From NCBI GenBank assembly GCA_039602395.1, contig JBCNJP010000025.1:100926124-100990123 (forward strand): a DNA stretch of 64,000 bases, written 5' to 3'. The notes under the pieces were generated by a model. That model had not been told where the DNA came from. It worked only from the letters and a program-made list of their open reading frames with translations, and made no database searches. Below are positions 42,863 to 53,788 of the stretch, one piece after another. The position numbers and the translations under genes are program-made. The stretch comes from Deinandra increscens subsp. villosa. Taxonomy: Eukaryota; Streptophyta; Magnoliopsida; Asterales; Asteraceae. The first letter of the stretch is position 1, and each line of letters begins with the position of its first letter.

Positions 42863-44382
42863 TGTAATGTCCCAAAACCTATATTATATTATTATATTGT
42901 GATGAGTTGTGAAATGGCCGGGTAAGTGCAGTTGAGTATAGAAGGTAATAAAAACCTGATGGAAGTAATAAAAATATCATTAGTTACTAATTTATTTTGG
43001 TGACTAATGAACAAGTAGGAAAAAGTTGATGGACTTGAGTGTAATATAAGTTTGGGGGGGTTAGGTTTTGATGAAAGGGGGATTTAGAGGGACTAAATGT
43101 GCAATTGTTGGGTTAAAACAAAAGATTTGGGTTCTTCCCAGATCAGTGTTGCCGCCAAAGGTGGGGAAGGGAGACCAACCTAGTCTTGAAGTAAATCATA
43201 AAATTAGGAGTGTTGGAGGAAGAATTAGGAAGAGAGAAGTCGAACTTAGGCTTAGGAAACCTTCTATATCACGATTTCTCTCTTTAATCTTGGTTTTCTC
43301 ATCAAGTAAGTGGTTCTTTGAGCAAGGTGATTCCCATGGATTTTCACTTGAGGTCAAATTGGGATGATAAGCTGATTATATGTGTGTTTATGAGTCTAGA
43401 TAATACTTGATTTCTCCATACATGTTGTTATTGTGTAATTTGGATAGGTGTTGTGATGGGGGTTTAGACCCATCACATGGGAATCGATTACTATGGATGA
43501 TTGGGTGGTTGATTTGGTTAATTGGACCCTAAGAAAGCTTGTTAGTATGATGTAAGTGTTAAACTGTGCATAAAAGCGGAATTTGATATGTTGGTGATCA
43601 AAGATGGGACGGATTGATGACATATATATTACTTGTTAGCTAGAACAATAAGTATGCATATTATGTGTTTGATGAAATGCTTGAATGAAGGTAAAAAGTT
43701 TTTAAGGTTGAACCCACCAATTTGATTCGGTGATGTTAGTGTGAAAAGTATGGAATATGAATGTAGAATGGTAAATCTAATAAATGATGTAATTATAGGT
43801 GAAGCAGGAGGAAGCCCAGGACATCAACATGAAGGAAATACTATATCTTAAAGGTAACACGTAGAAGATTGTTTAATTGATGTAGGAAATGTTAGCATTT
43901 TCCAATTATGAATTAGCATTATATGGTATGATAACAAATGAGTTGATAGTGATGGAGATATGGAATTGGTCATGTTACATGATCCAGTTTAGTTGGATTG
44001 ATTTTGACCCGTTTGAGTTAAGCTGAAAATATGTGAAGGTCCAAAGGTAAATTTTGGACATGATTGAGGATCCATGAGAACTCATGATCATATAATGCAA
44101 TTACGGGTGGAAAAGCGGTATTGGCTTAAGTGTACTTGTGCCAAGGGGAGGATTATGAAGTTAAAGGATTATGTGAAGAAGCAAGTTAAACTTGCAATTA
44201 TGTAACTGGGGTTTAACGGGTCAAATGGGTAGGAAAGACGTTACTAACATTCCAACTTGTTATTTTAACGATGTGTAATCACGTCATGATGCTTTCTCGA
44301 TTTTTGTTATTTTAACGATGAAATTTTATGGTTCGTGTTATTAATAAATAAAATGCACGTTTTCGTGGGATGAGGTCTTACA
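42863..44382 (+). mobile_element. Ty3/gypsy 5' LTR, copy 1 (internally deleted)
   Basis: Begins TGTAATGTCCC and ends GAGGTCTTACA, with TG...CA termini, followed two or three bases later by a primer-binding site. 1520 bp against 2021 bp for its twin at 56127-58147. The difference is one block of about 500 bp missing here near 44265. Confidence 0.85.
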
Positions 44383-44385
44383 AGT

Positions 44386-44397
44386 TGGTATCAGACT
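44386..44397 (+). other. Primer-binding site (initiator Met tRNA), copy 1
   Basis: TGGTATCAGACT, complementary to the 3' end of plant initiator tRNA-Met except near its end, directly after the LTR. Confidence 0.85.
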
Positions 44398-44750
44398 CGA
44401 GGTTTGAGGGATTTAAGTGTTGCGAGAACACTTGAACTCAAACCAAGTGCTCATGGTATGGAAAAGGGTGTTCGGGTCAATTCTCGATCATGTGACCCGG
44501 TAAGAGATTTGAATTACATATAGTAAAGTTGTTGATGATGTTAAGTAATGATTGTGTCAAAGGTCCACTAGATTGGTTGAGCGGAATGTGAAAATGATTG
44601 AAAAATGGGAAAGTTCGATGCACTATGGTTGGTGTCTAAGACGCCCTGCCTGCGTGCTTAGACGATGATGGGTCTAATAGGGCCTAATGAATGAACATGA
44701 TTGTTAGCAGTAAGATGTGATGATGATACTAATCTATTGTAAATGTTCAA

Positions 44751-46230
44751 ATGGCAAACGAAGATGACCGAGTTGGGGCTCTTACGAAGCCCATGATTGC
44801 CGAGATAACGAAGTTGATTGCGGATGAAGTAGAGACCTCCGTGGATATGGCAGTCCGAACCTACGTTGGCGGGATTAATGCTTTAATGGAGGCATTGGAA
44901 AAGAAGATGGAATCCCTAAAGAATGAGTTGAGAGAAGAGTAGAGTGGGCAGAAGGAGAAGATGAGGTGCACGTACAAAGACTTTATGGCGTGTGAACCTC
45001 CTTTTTATACTAGTGATGCGGATCTGATAGCTTGCTACGGGTGGCTAACGAAAATCGAAATTGTGTTTCTGAGGATTCATTGTGATCCTACAGATCAAGT
45101 GATGTTTGCAATCGGACAACTCTGGTTGCATGCTAAAGATTAGTGGGATATGACAGGAGCAGAGAAAGAGAGTGAGGCCATAAAGGCCGTGACATGGGGA
45201 GAGTTTAAAGAAGTATTCACAACTTATCATAGGCCACAAGTTGAAGTGAATAAGACACAAGACGAACTCATGCAGTTTCGTCAATAGAAGGGGTAATTGA
45301 TTGGGGAAGTGATAGGATAGTTTCTAGACCAAGTGAAGTTTTGCAAAGAGTTGTTTAGAACTGAAAAGCATAGGGTATATCAATTCAATAACATGTTGCA
45401 TGCTGACTTTAGAGAGTTCATAAATGCTTCTAAGTGTGTGACTCTCGGGGAGTTAATTAAAGCTTATCGAGAGATGGCATTGGAAAAGAAGAAGCATGTA
45501 GAGAGAGGGAAAAGAGGGGCGCAGAAAGCAGTTCTACCCCGAGCAAGAAACCAAGGGTGGTTGAGTCACCCAAGAAGTATGAAAGTAAGAGCAGTGGGCC
45601 TTCTAATTGTCCACATTGTGGACGAGTGCATAAAGGTGAATGTTTTATGTTGACTAAACAGTGCTACGAATGTGGAAAGACGGGCCATGGGATAGCCCAA
45701 TGTCCCAGTCCCGCTCGTGCATGCTTTAACTGTGGGAAAACGAGCCACAAGAAGAGTCAATGCCTAAACCCGAATTCGGGGGCGGGTCAAGGCGGATCGA
45801 GAGTGGAAATTCCTCGGGCGAGGAGAAGATCTTATCAACTGACGGTTGAGGAAAGGAAGACGGATCCGGGATTAGTAACATGTATATTCATTGTTAATTC
45901 TATTCCTGTATATGTGTTATTTGATACGGGTGCAAGTAGATCGTTTGTTTCACACGACCTTATTTGCCACCCTTTATTTGTGATTGACAAGCTGTATGTA
46001 CCTTTAGAAGTTAAATAGCAGATAATAAGAGTGAGAGTGTTCTAGTCTTCGATGTGTGTCGAAACTGTAAAATTACTATTAAAGACGAAGACTATTTAAC
46101 CAATTTAATGCCCATGATGATGGGGCAGTTCAAAATGATAGTGAGAATTGATTGATTATCGTGATACCAAGCCAATGTGGTGTGTAACCGCAAGGTGATA
46201 CAATTAGTATCCCCCGATGGGAAGCAGGTT
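44751..46230 (+). pseudogene. Ty3/gypsy gag-protease pseudogene, copy 1
   Basis: Gag start MANEDDRVGALTKPMIAEIT, then a retrotransposon gag core (FLRIHCDPTDQVMFAIGQLW), Cys/His knuckles (CPHCGRVHKGEC, CYECGKTGHGIAQC, CFNCGKTSHKKSQC) and an aspartic protease start with the catalytic VLFDTGASRSFVS. In-frame stops at about 44940, 45141, 45287 and two near 45318-45327, plus a 1-bp deletion near 45505, destroy it. A stop also follows LYVPLEVK. Coding ends at the LTR starting at 46231; reverse transcriptase, RNase H and integrase are absent. Confidence 0.9.
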
Positions 46231-47106
46231 GTAACATCCCAAAATTTGAAATATGTGATTAATGTGGTTAATACACATGATATATGTGTTAGATAGCTAA
46301 ACGTGTTAAAACGTTTGAAAAATGCATGTTTACCCATTACCGGGTAATAAACTGATAAATAACTATATTGCATGAAGGATATATGTGTTAATTGATAACA
46401 TGAGGAAGGGAAATGAAATTATATGTGTTTTATATCAAAGATAATTGATATATATGATGTTAGCATGAAAAACGTAGCTAAACGTTTATATGATGGAAAT
46501 AAATGATAACCGGGAGAAAATAGGTTTACACGATTACATGATATTGAAATCATGTATAGATATATGTCTAATAGCATGAATACATGTGAAATATTCTATT
46601 TAATGAATATATATATGGAAATACGTGTTTGGATAGTTATACGTGTGATAAATGCATGCTTAAATAGTCAACAAGAAAATAGAAGGGTAGAAAGTATAAA
46701 TTATGGAAATACACAAATATATATATGTATATACATTATCATATATGACCCGAACCTTCAAGAATGTTAGAAATATGTTTAGGAAGGTCATAAGATGTAA
46801 AACGATAGTTACATCGAAAGTTAGAAGCTTAATATGCATAAGATAAAAGTTAAAGGGCTAAAAGTGTAATTTATTTAAAGTTATGAATACTTACGGATAT
46901 TATACGTATCTATAACTTTTATAAGTACCCCGAGGCTTATAATATATTATAATAATGTCCTAAAATGATTCGGTACATAAAATGACGTGTATTATAAAGT
47001 TTGAGGGGCCAAATGTGTAAATAATGAAAAATATATACAAATATATATAAAAATATATACGTATGTATACGTATATCATCGAGAGTGTCCCGAGCCTTAG
47101 AAACTT
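46231..47106 (+). mobile_element. Start of a second Ty3/gypsy-type LTR, running into the gap
   Basis: TGTAACATCCCAAAATTTG at 46231 is a typical LTR start and interrupts the protease frame at a point where copy 2 reads on (GCAGGTAAGTATTCAAGG). The preceding CAGGT would be the TSD, but the right end is not visible. The body is AT-rich with MULTIPLE TATATGT words and no ORF. Confidence 0.7.
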
Positions 47107-47606
47107 NNNNNNNNNNNNNNNNNNNNNNNNNNNNNNNNNNNNNNNNNNNNNNNNNNNNNNNNNNNNNNNNNNNNNNNNNNNNNNNNNNNNNNNNNNNNNN
47201 NNNNNNNNNNNNNNNNNNNNNNNNNNNNNNNNNNNNNNNNNNNNNNNNNNNNNNNNNNNNNNNNNNNNNNNNNNNNNNNNNNNNNNNNNNNNNNNNNNNN
47301 NNNNNNNNNNNNNNNNNNNNNNNNNNNNNNNNNNNNNNNNNNNNNNNNNNNNNNNNNNNNNNNNNNNNNNNNNNNNNNNNNNNNNNNNNNNNNNNNNNNN
47401 NNNNNNNNNNNNNNNNNNNNNNNNNNNNNNNNNNNNNNNNNNNNNNNNNNNNNNNNNNNNNNNNNNNNNNNNNNNNNNNNNNNNNNNNNNNNNNNNNNNN
47501 NNNNNNNNNNNNNNNNNNNNNNNNNNNNNNNNNNNNNNNNNNNNNNNNNNNNNNNNNNNNNNNNNNNNNNNNNNNNNNNNNNNNNNNNNNNNNNNNNNNN
47601 NNNNNN
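47107..47606. other. Assembly gap (500 N)
   Basis: Exactly 500 unknown bases, a round number that usually marks a gap of unknown size. Frames crossing it are artefacts. It hides the junction between the two tandem copies. Confidence 0.99.
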
Positions 47607-48034
47607 CTCAATAATTGATTGCCAACTAGCAATTAGCAAACGTGACACGCAATTAACACAACAAAGCACAAGATTAATAAAGACATTAAAAACAGTGAGA
47701 CACGCAATTAACACAACAAAGCACAAGATTAATAAAGACATTAAGTCAACCAACCCGATTCATTCTTTATATACGTGAAGAACCAGAGTATGGTATATAT
47801 ATTAAGAAAGACTTGAAGGTCTAAAACCCAAAAAAAATTAGGATCAGTGGATCACATTAATGTACATTCATACCAAGACAATGATGATAAAAACTGTGAA
47901 TTCTCTCCCACACAACCTAACTCTCGATTATAAACTAGATTATGTACGGGAATCAACTAATTAACAGAAATGCAAATTCAAAGAAAAAACAAATTCCCAA
48001 CTGTCTCCAATTGCAAACCATCAAAGTACTTTAA

Positions 48035-48339
48035 GGTGGCGTTTGTTTCGTGGAATTCACTGGAATTGGAATTTGAATATTTTCCTTTCGAAATTGCTTT
48101 TGATTGGATAACGAAGGAATTTGAAATGCAATGAAATCCTTCGATCAATTAAATTTAGTACTATTTCAACATTCTTTAGAAATCATTCACTTTAACGAAG
48201 GAAAGTTACATGGCCTCAAATTCCATTGATTAAAGGAATTCATTCCAATCTAAATTTGTCCATAACCCAACTAAGCACAACTTTCAAAGGAAAACTTTAC
48301 AACTCCAATTCCATTGAATTCCACGAACCAAACGCCACC
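48035..48339. mobile_element. Tourist MITE, TSD TAA, only in copy 2
   Basis: 305 bp with termini GGTGGCGTTTGTTTCGTGGA and CCACGAACCAAACGCCACC, flanked by TAA (48032-48034 and 48340-48342). Copy 1 at 35462-35475 has the empty site. The GG...GTTTG terminus with a 3-bp TSD is diagnostic of PIF/Harbinger MITEs. Confidence 0.92.
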
Positions 48340-49182
48340 TAAGAAACATCTAGTAATGAGCAATGAATTAAAGTTTAACCACTCAGTCTATGGATTTGGA
48401 ACACCAGAACGAAGCTGTTCATTAGAACATTTTATACAAATATAAATATAGTATTCTGAGCAGCTCCTATGCCTTAAGGTGATGTAGTTCCTTTATGACA
48501 ACAGGTTTTACCTAAAAAGTTCATTTGGCCATTTTGTCTATGTAAAATCTAAAAAGGTTTTACCTTTGTTTAAAAATTAGTTCAATTTAACCATTTACTA
48601 CCACAACTGTAGTAAAATAAAAATCTTTATTACAACTTCTAATAGTTTGACAACAGAGAAAACAAGACCCAAAAACCCAATTTAAGATGGCTAGTGATCA
48701 CACCTAGAAAAACAAGCAGAATGAGCTTATAAACACTCAAGAAACACACATACACAGATGAGAATAAAGAAATCTTGATTCTTGAAGGAGGGAAGTAAAA
48801 TCACTCCCATAAATTTAAACACATGAGTTATAAGTAGATATGAACTAAATTGTGTACCTAAACTGTCATAACATGAAATCTGGTTACCCCATGATTTTAG
48901 AAGATAAAGCAGCTTTGTAATAACCCAACAACAGAAAATGAAGCACAATTTAAAGACATATATATAATCACAGAATCATACAAACTCTAATTCAAAGAAG
49001 CATAAAAAATAAGTTGATGAACCAAACAGTTGGCCATTAATTGCTTAGATTTTTCTTCTGCGACTCAATCAAGTTCCAGAAGTGTATTACCAGATTGAAA
49101 ACCGGTCGCCAGAACCAAAATTAAAGCTAAACCAAAAGTCACAGAGCCATATTGAAGTCAACAAAAGTAATTTGAATGTTAC

Positions 49183-49340
49183 CTGGTTTTGTGAATCAGA
49201 ATAGATCGATAGCGGCCGCCCGTCGATCCTTATTTCTGGGTGGTGGTTTGCGATGGTTTCTGTCTGAATTACCGATTAAACTCTTTCATAAATCACAAAT
49301 TCCATGTGTGTGATTGAATAGCGAGGGTACTTGTGCAACC
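49183..49340 (-). other. Duplicate of the leader-like exon (orphan promoter)
   Basis: Matches 36395-36600 including the CACAAAACCAG/GTAACATT donor and GCGGCCGCCCGTCGATCC. In this copy the sequence downstream on the minus strand runs into the assembly gap, so what it is spliced to cannot be seen. Confidence 0.45.
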
Positions 49341-49391
49341 AAAGAGAGGAAACGTGAAAGTTTTGGAAGATAGGGTAAACGAAACCTGGTA

Positions 49392-49853
49392 GAGTATATT
49401 AATAAATAGAATTTTTTTAGAGAGTTTCATCTTTTATTTTTATCTTTTTAACTTTTAAAAATTACGGCAATGCTCAGCAATTTTATTACACCTTTAATAG
49501 TTGATATGCTAACTTTCGTTAGATTTTTTTTGTTAAGTCAATGTAAACTGACAATTATGTCTACCCTTTTATTTTAAAAAATCATCTACCACTACTCTGT
49601 CATCATCGTCACCGCCAGCACTACCGTTGTCATCGCCGTCAACCCTGCCGCTTCTAAGTTTTATTTAAAACAAAATGGTAGGGGTATAATTGTCAATTTA
49701 CATTAACTTACGGAAAAATCTAATAGGAGTTATCGTTTGGGATTAAAGGTGTTACAAATGTGTAAACCTTCGGGACCATTACCATAATTATAAAACCTAT
49801 GAGCGAAATATGAAATTTAAGCAAACCACATGGATGATTCTCATAGTTTACTC
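49392..49853. mobile_element. Mutator-like fragment, GAGTA/TACTC ends
   Basis: Left end GAGTATATTAAT (GAGTAAATTAAT in copy 1 at 36611) and right end ATAGTTTACTC resemble the termini of element 29983-31236. Interior 49600-49665 is GC-rich. No matching 9-bp TSD was found, so the ends may not belong to one insertion. Confidence 0.45.
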
Positions 49854-50049
49854 TATCATTTATTTGCCTTTTTATTTAATATAAAAATGACAAAACCAAT
49901 ACTATATTTTGATTATACATGCTGATATCCAAAACAATCTGATTTTTTAAAAACATCTATCCAAATCCGAGATGGGATATTCTTAGAATTGTTGGTTTCT
50001 CATATGAATTTTCAGATTTGGAAATTTTGCACACCCATAGTGAATAGAT

Positions 50050-50941
50050 ACAACCTTGAACTTAAATCTTCTAAGACCTTGAACTTAAGAAGGAAACTTA
50101 CACAAACCGAAAATAAGGGATGAGGGGTGATGAAACAAGATTGGATCTTCCTCGGTTTAGCTCCAATCCAAGGTCTTAATCAAGAATAGATGAAAATCGT
50201 TTTGGCCGTTTAGGTGTTTAAGGGGTGAGAAATGACGATCATGGGGGCTAATGTGGCTTATATAATGGAAATTACGGTTTCTGTTGAAAATCATGAAGTA
50301 TGCGTATCGCCTAAACCAGGCTATTGAGTTAGGCGTATCGCATAGAAGGCCTGCTACGGCTCCCTTGTCCGATTCCTCGTTTCGTCCTTTTTTGTAATGT
50401 TTTTTAGTCCTGTTTTCACCCAAATTATCCATTACATTGTCCCATCATGTTAACCATATATAATCCACTCAAAACGAATATAAATGCGCCACATAATTCA
50501 TAACAATGAACACATAAGGTAACGTAACGCGATTTTGGTCGGTTTTGTCGTACGTATCGCTTTTGGGCAATTCACAAACGTTTCGTGACTCGATTTAGTG
50601 TGTGATGACTTGTGACATGATTTGTGATTATCAAACTCATAATTGTGCTTAATTTGACATATGGAACTCAAATACGAGATCTCGGTAAAAGACGAATCGC
50701 GTACCGAAATCGTGTAAAAATCGTAAATTGCTTTATTTTCGATTCAAGGGAACCAATTTGAATCCAAATGATTTTAATTAAATATTTTGCTTTGAAAAAG
50801 CGAGTATGAATCTTTGGAAAACATTATCTTGAGATATAAACACCCAATAGTTCTCCTGGTGCTTAATAATTCGTAAATCGAGAAAACGCGAAATTTCAAA
50901 ATAGGCCGGATTTCACAAATGGATAAAATGCAAATGTTACA
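50050..50941 (-). mobile_element. LTR (solo or truncated), minus strand
   Basis: The minus strand begins TGTAACATTTGCATTTTATC at 50941. GGCGTATCGCC-type motifs occur at 50301 and 50330. Copy 1 retains only the first 330 bp or so (37372-37697). The far end is an estimate. The 91-codon frame inside is not supported. Confidence 0.55.
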
Positions 50942-51362
50942 TAGAGAACTATGAAATGATAAATATAAATTTTGTGTGACAAATTACCTAAACTATGTAA
51001 TGATATTTGTCGGTTAAAAAAAAAACTATGTAATGATATTTACTTTGTTTCCAACAATGGCATACAATTGGCATACTATCGTCAACCAACCATAAATAAG
51101 GGTGGCCTGCCGCAACGCACGAGCGAGTCACCGTCTTGTAGTTTCTAAACTAAAGTTTGTAAATCATCTTAACTAGTGTTTATCCACGTTATTTGACGGG
51201 ATATATGTTCCAATCTTCAAACATGTTGAGAATAAGTCGTAATATGACTTAACAAAAGGCATTTGGCTTAATGGTATGGAGAATGATGGTTAGAGCTCGG
51301 AGACCTAGAGATCTCAAGTTCAAACCTGACTCAAGGAGTTTTTTTTTCAAATGGTATGTATT

Positions 51363-51995
51363 TGTTGAGGGTCTATTTTCAGGATGCTCGCAGGAAGCTC
51401 AGATAGTTCAAGAATCCTATTGTCATCTGGGAATCCCGTTTGCTCAGGTATCCTGATTAATTTTATTTCGCTAACCCTCATATTTGGCACGTGTTTTATT
51501 TGACCAGGTACAAGTGAAGTTGATAACCACTTCCGAAACTTAAGCTCCAGCTACGGTAGATCATGGACCAAGTGAACGAGGAAGACCCATAACGGTCGAG
51601 TTAGTTGGACGTTAAGATCCCGGGAATCCCGGAAAGTTTGTTATTATTATATTTGTTATATAAATCGAGGATTCGATCAGTAGGAACACACAATCAACAC
51701 CGATTGAACACACTTTAGAATGCACAACATTGTATCACATAGTTCTGATCGATCAAACCTCCAACCCCTTGTAATATTTCATTCGATTATCAATAAAATT
51801 GTGTGGTAGCGGGCTCTTCAGGCCGGCTCCCGAGGTTTTTTTGCTAGGATTTCTAGAGGCAACTCGAAGGATCCTGGATTATTCCCTCGTTATATCCTTG
51901 TGTCCAACTTTACGTTTCAAGCATATTGACAAGCACACTACCTCACATTCTAAGTTTGGAATACGAAATTCATTTGTGAATTTTTTACCAAAACA
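51363..51995 (+). mobile_element. Solo LTR, TSD GTATT, only in copy 2
   Basis: 633 bp beginning TGTTGAGG and ending CCAAAACA, flanked by GTATT (51358-51362 and 51996-52000). Copy 1 has a single GTATT at the same point inside the SINE (38110s). A TATA box (TTATATAAATCGAGG, 51656) and AATAAA (51791) fit U3 and R regions. The strand is taken from these signals. No internal region, so it is a product of LTR-LTR recombination. Confidence 0.93.
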
Positions 51996-52232
51996 GTATT
52001 TATAGTTGAGTAAAGTCTGCCGTTAAAAAAAACCGCAATATGATTTCTTATAATCATTAATGGCTCATTTATTAATCGTAGAATTAAAAACTAAAAAGGA
52101 CTAGAGTAACAACCACAGGCTCTGGTTTCGTAGCAGCAACTTGTGGAATCACTCGAATAAATGCCCTAATTGATTCCTACTTTACTTTCTCATGTTATTG
52201 TTCATAATATTTATCTTTTATATATATTGTTA

Positions 52233-52928
52233 CTAGTTTTTTATCCCCGTGTGTTACACGGGTGACTTTTTAAAAAAAAACTATAAATACAATCATAATC
52301 TATGATAATTATGTATTTTTATATCTTTAGTAATTAAATAAATGGTTATTAAATAATTTAGAATACAATAAATAAAAAAATGGAAATATAAATCACTTCC
52401 ATAATTATAAGAATTGACGGGAAAAATTGTTGAGAATGAATATGGTGGTGCCACATGGCAAATTGTGATGCCAAAAACTTTTCTTTTATTATATATATAC
52501 TAGGTTAGTAACCCGTGTACTACACGGGCTGAATATAGATTTATAATATTAGATAAATACAAAGAAAAAAATAATGATCAAGAAATTTGAAAATTATGAT
52601 TGATATAAAATTCTTATAATATATTAAATAATAATTTAATAAATTTAATATATTTATTATGTTTGACAAGTTGTTTATTACTTTCAATAAAAGACTAAAA
52701 TTATTGATATATTAATCAAATCTACATTAATTTATCAAAATTTTAAAATAATGTAGTTTTGACAAAATTGGTAATTAATCTTAATTGATAATTTACTAAA
52801 TTGGTGATTCAATGTGAGCTTGACATGTGGCGGTGATGATGTGGACCCTTTATAAATGAGACATGTGGAACGAATTTTATTGTTTTATTAGAATTAAGAT
52901 ATATAGAATAGATAGATATAGATATAGA
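52233..52928 (-). mobile_element. Helitron(s), inserted between A and T, only in copy 2
   Basis: The empty site in copy 1 (ATTGTTA/TATTAATA, 38352/38353) is split here by a 696-bp unit that on the minus strand starts TC (52928) and ends CTAG (52236-52233). Before CTAG is the hairpin CCCGTGTAACACACGGGG. This is the Helitron signature. A second 3' end, hairpin CCCGTGTAGTACACGGG and CTAG, lies at 52503-52500, so two related non-autonomous units are joined. No Rep/helicase is present. Confidence 0.88.
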
Positions 52929-53788
52929 TATTAATAGATGAAAGGAATTAATAATGATAACTGGTAAGTAAAAAAAAAGTAAGTTTAATAAAAAAATAAT
53001 TAGTTTTAATTAGTTTTTTCTTTTCTTGTGCAGTTGTGCTACTAACTACGACTAGACGTGTTTAAACCGGTTTTTAGACCACAAGGGATCAGGGATTCAA
53101 GTAGCTTGACGCAAAACTAGGATATCCAATAAACTTATGCCACCTCACAATCACACAAAGTAGTTTCAAGGGAGGGCCGGGGTGAAGGATTCAAGTAGCT
53201 TTAATATAAAAATGGTTGATGCTTTCTCTCGATCTTCATCGGCTCTTTTAGCCGGAAGATGAAGCCGTTTCAACTAGCCACATGGGTGACCGCATTGTAG
53301 CCTCCAAGCTTCAAACTAGCCGCTCCCACCCCTTATGCCCTTAGAAACCCATTCGGTTTCAAACCAGTTGAGATGAGATCAAAATTATTTCTAACTTGAT
53401 TACACATACATATATTTCAAATTCATACTCCAAACACTAATCTACACATAACTTAACTTCACAAGTATAGGCCGGTTACACAATTCTTAACAATTAAGTT
53501 CCTCTATTGTTTAGGTAGGTGAGTAAAAAGATCAATAAAGGTTTATAACTTTATCATCAGTGTAGATAATTACTGAACTTTCATAGCTAGCTATCATCCC
53601 TAATTTGAGTTTATTCTGCCATAAATCTCCCAAGAAAATCGATGAAATTAAGCAAATTAACAAGGAGAAGATAATATATGATTTTCTTCTACTTACTTCC
53701 AGAATTCAACAAATCATCACATGCACTTTGATAGAATAATCTGCATGTACGGTACGTTAAGTTTTATCTTAATGTCTTAATCTTCAGA

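Larger units (their letters stand above)
34925..46230 (+). repeat. Tandem segmental duplication, copy 1
   Basis: Collinear with 47607-59998. It contains the leader-like exon, an LTR remnant, a SINE, an ERF gene, a Helitron relic and a 5' LTR with a gag-protease pseudogene, in the same order and orientation as in copy 2. Homology to copy 2 is already present at the gap-side limit (34925 aligns with 47607) and stops at 46230 only because a different LTR begins there. Copy-specific DNA: the foldback at 36624-37195 and 40820-42285. Confidence 0.92.

Noticed and set aside
42672..42875. Conserved 67-codon minus-strand frame, repeated at 55936-56139
   Set aside because: Conservation is explained by the segmental duplication; the sequence is repeat-like and has no domain.
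43068..43367. 99-codon frame inside the LTR
   Set aside because: In copy 2 the frame is shortened by a substitution, and it lies in an LTR without coding role.
46937..47753. Long frames spanning the N gap (177-231 codons)
   Set aside because: They consist of unknown residues; the gap has no sequence and the flanks are noncoding.
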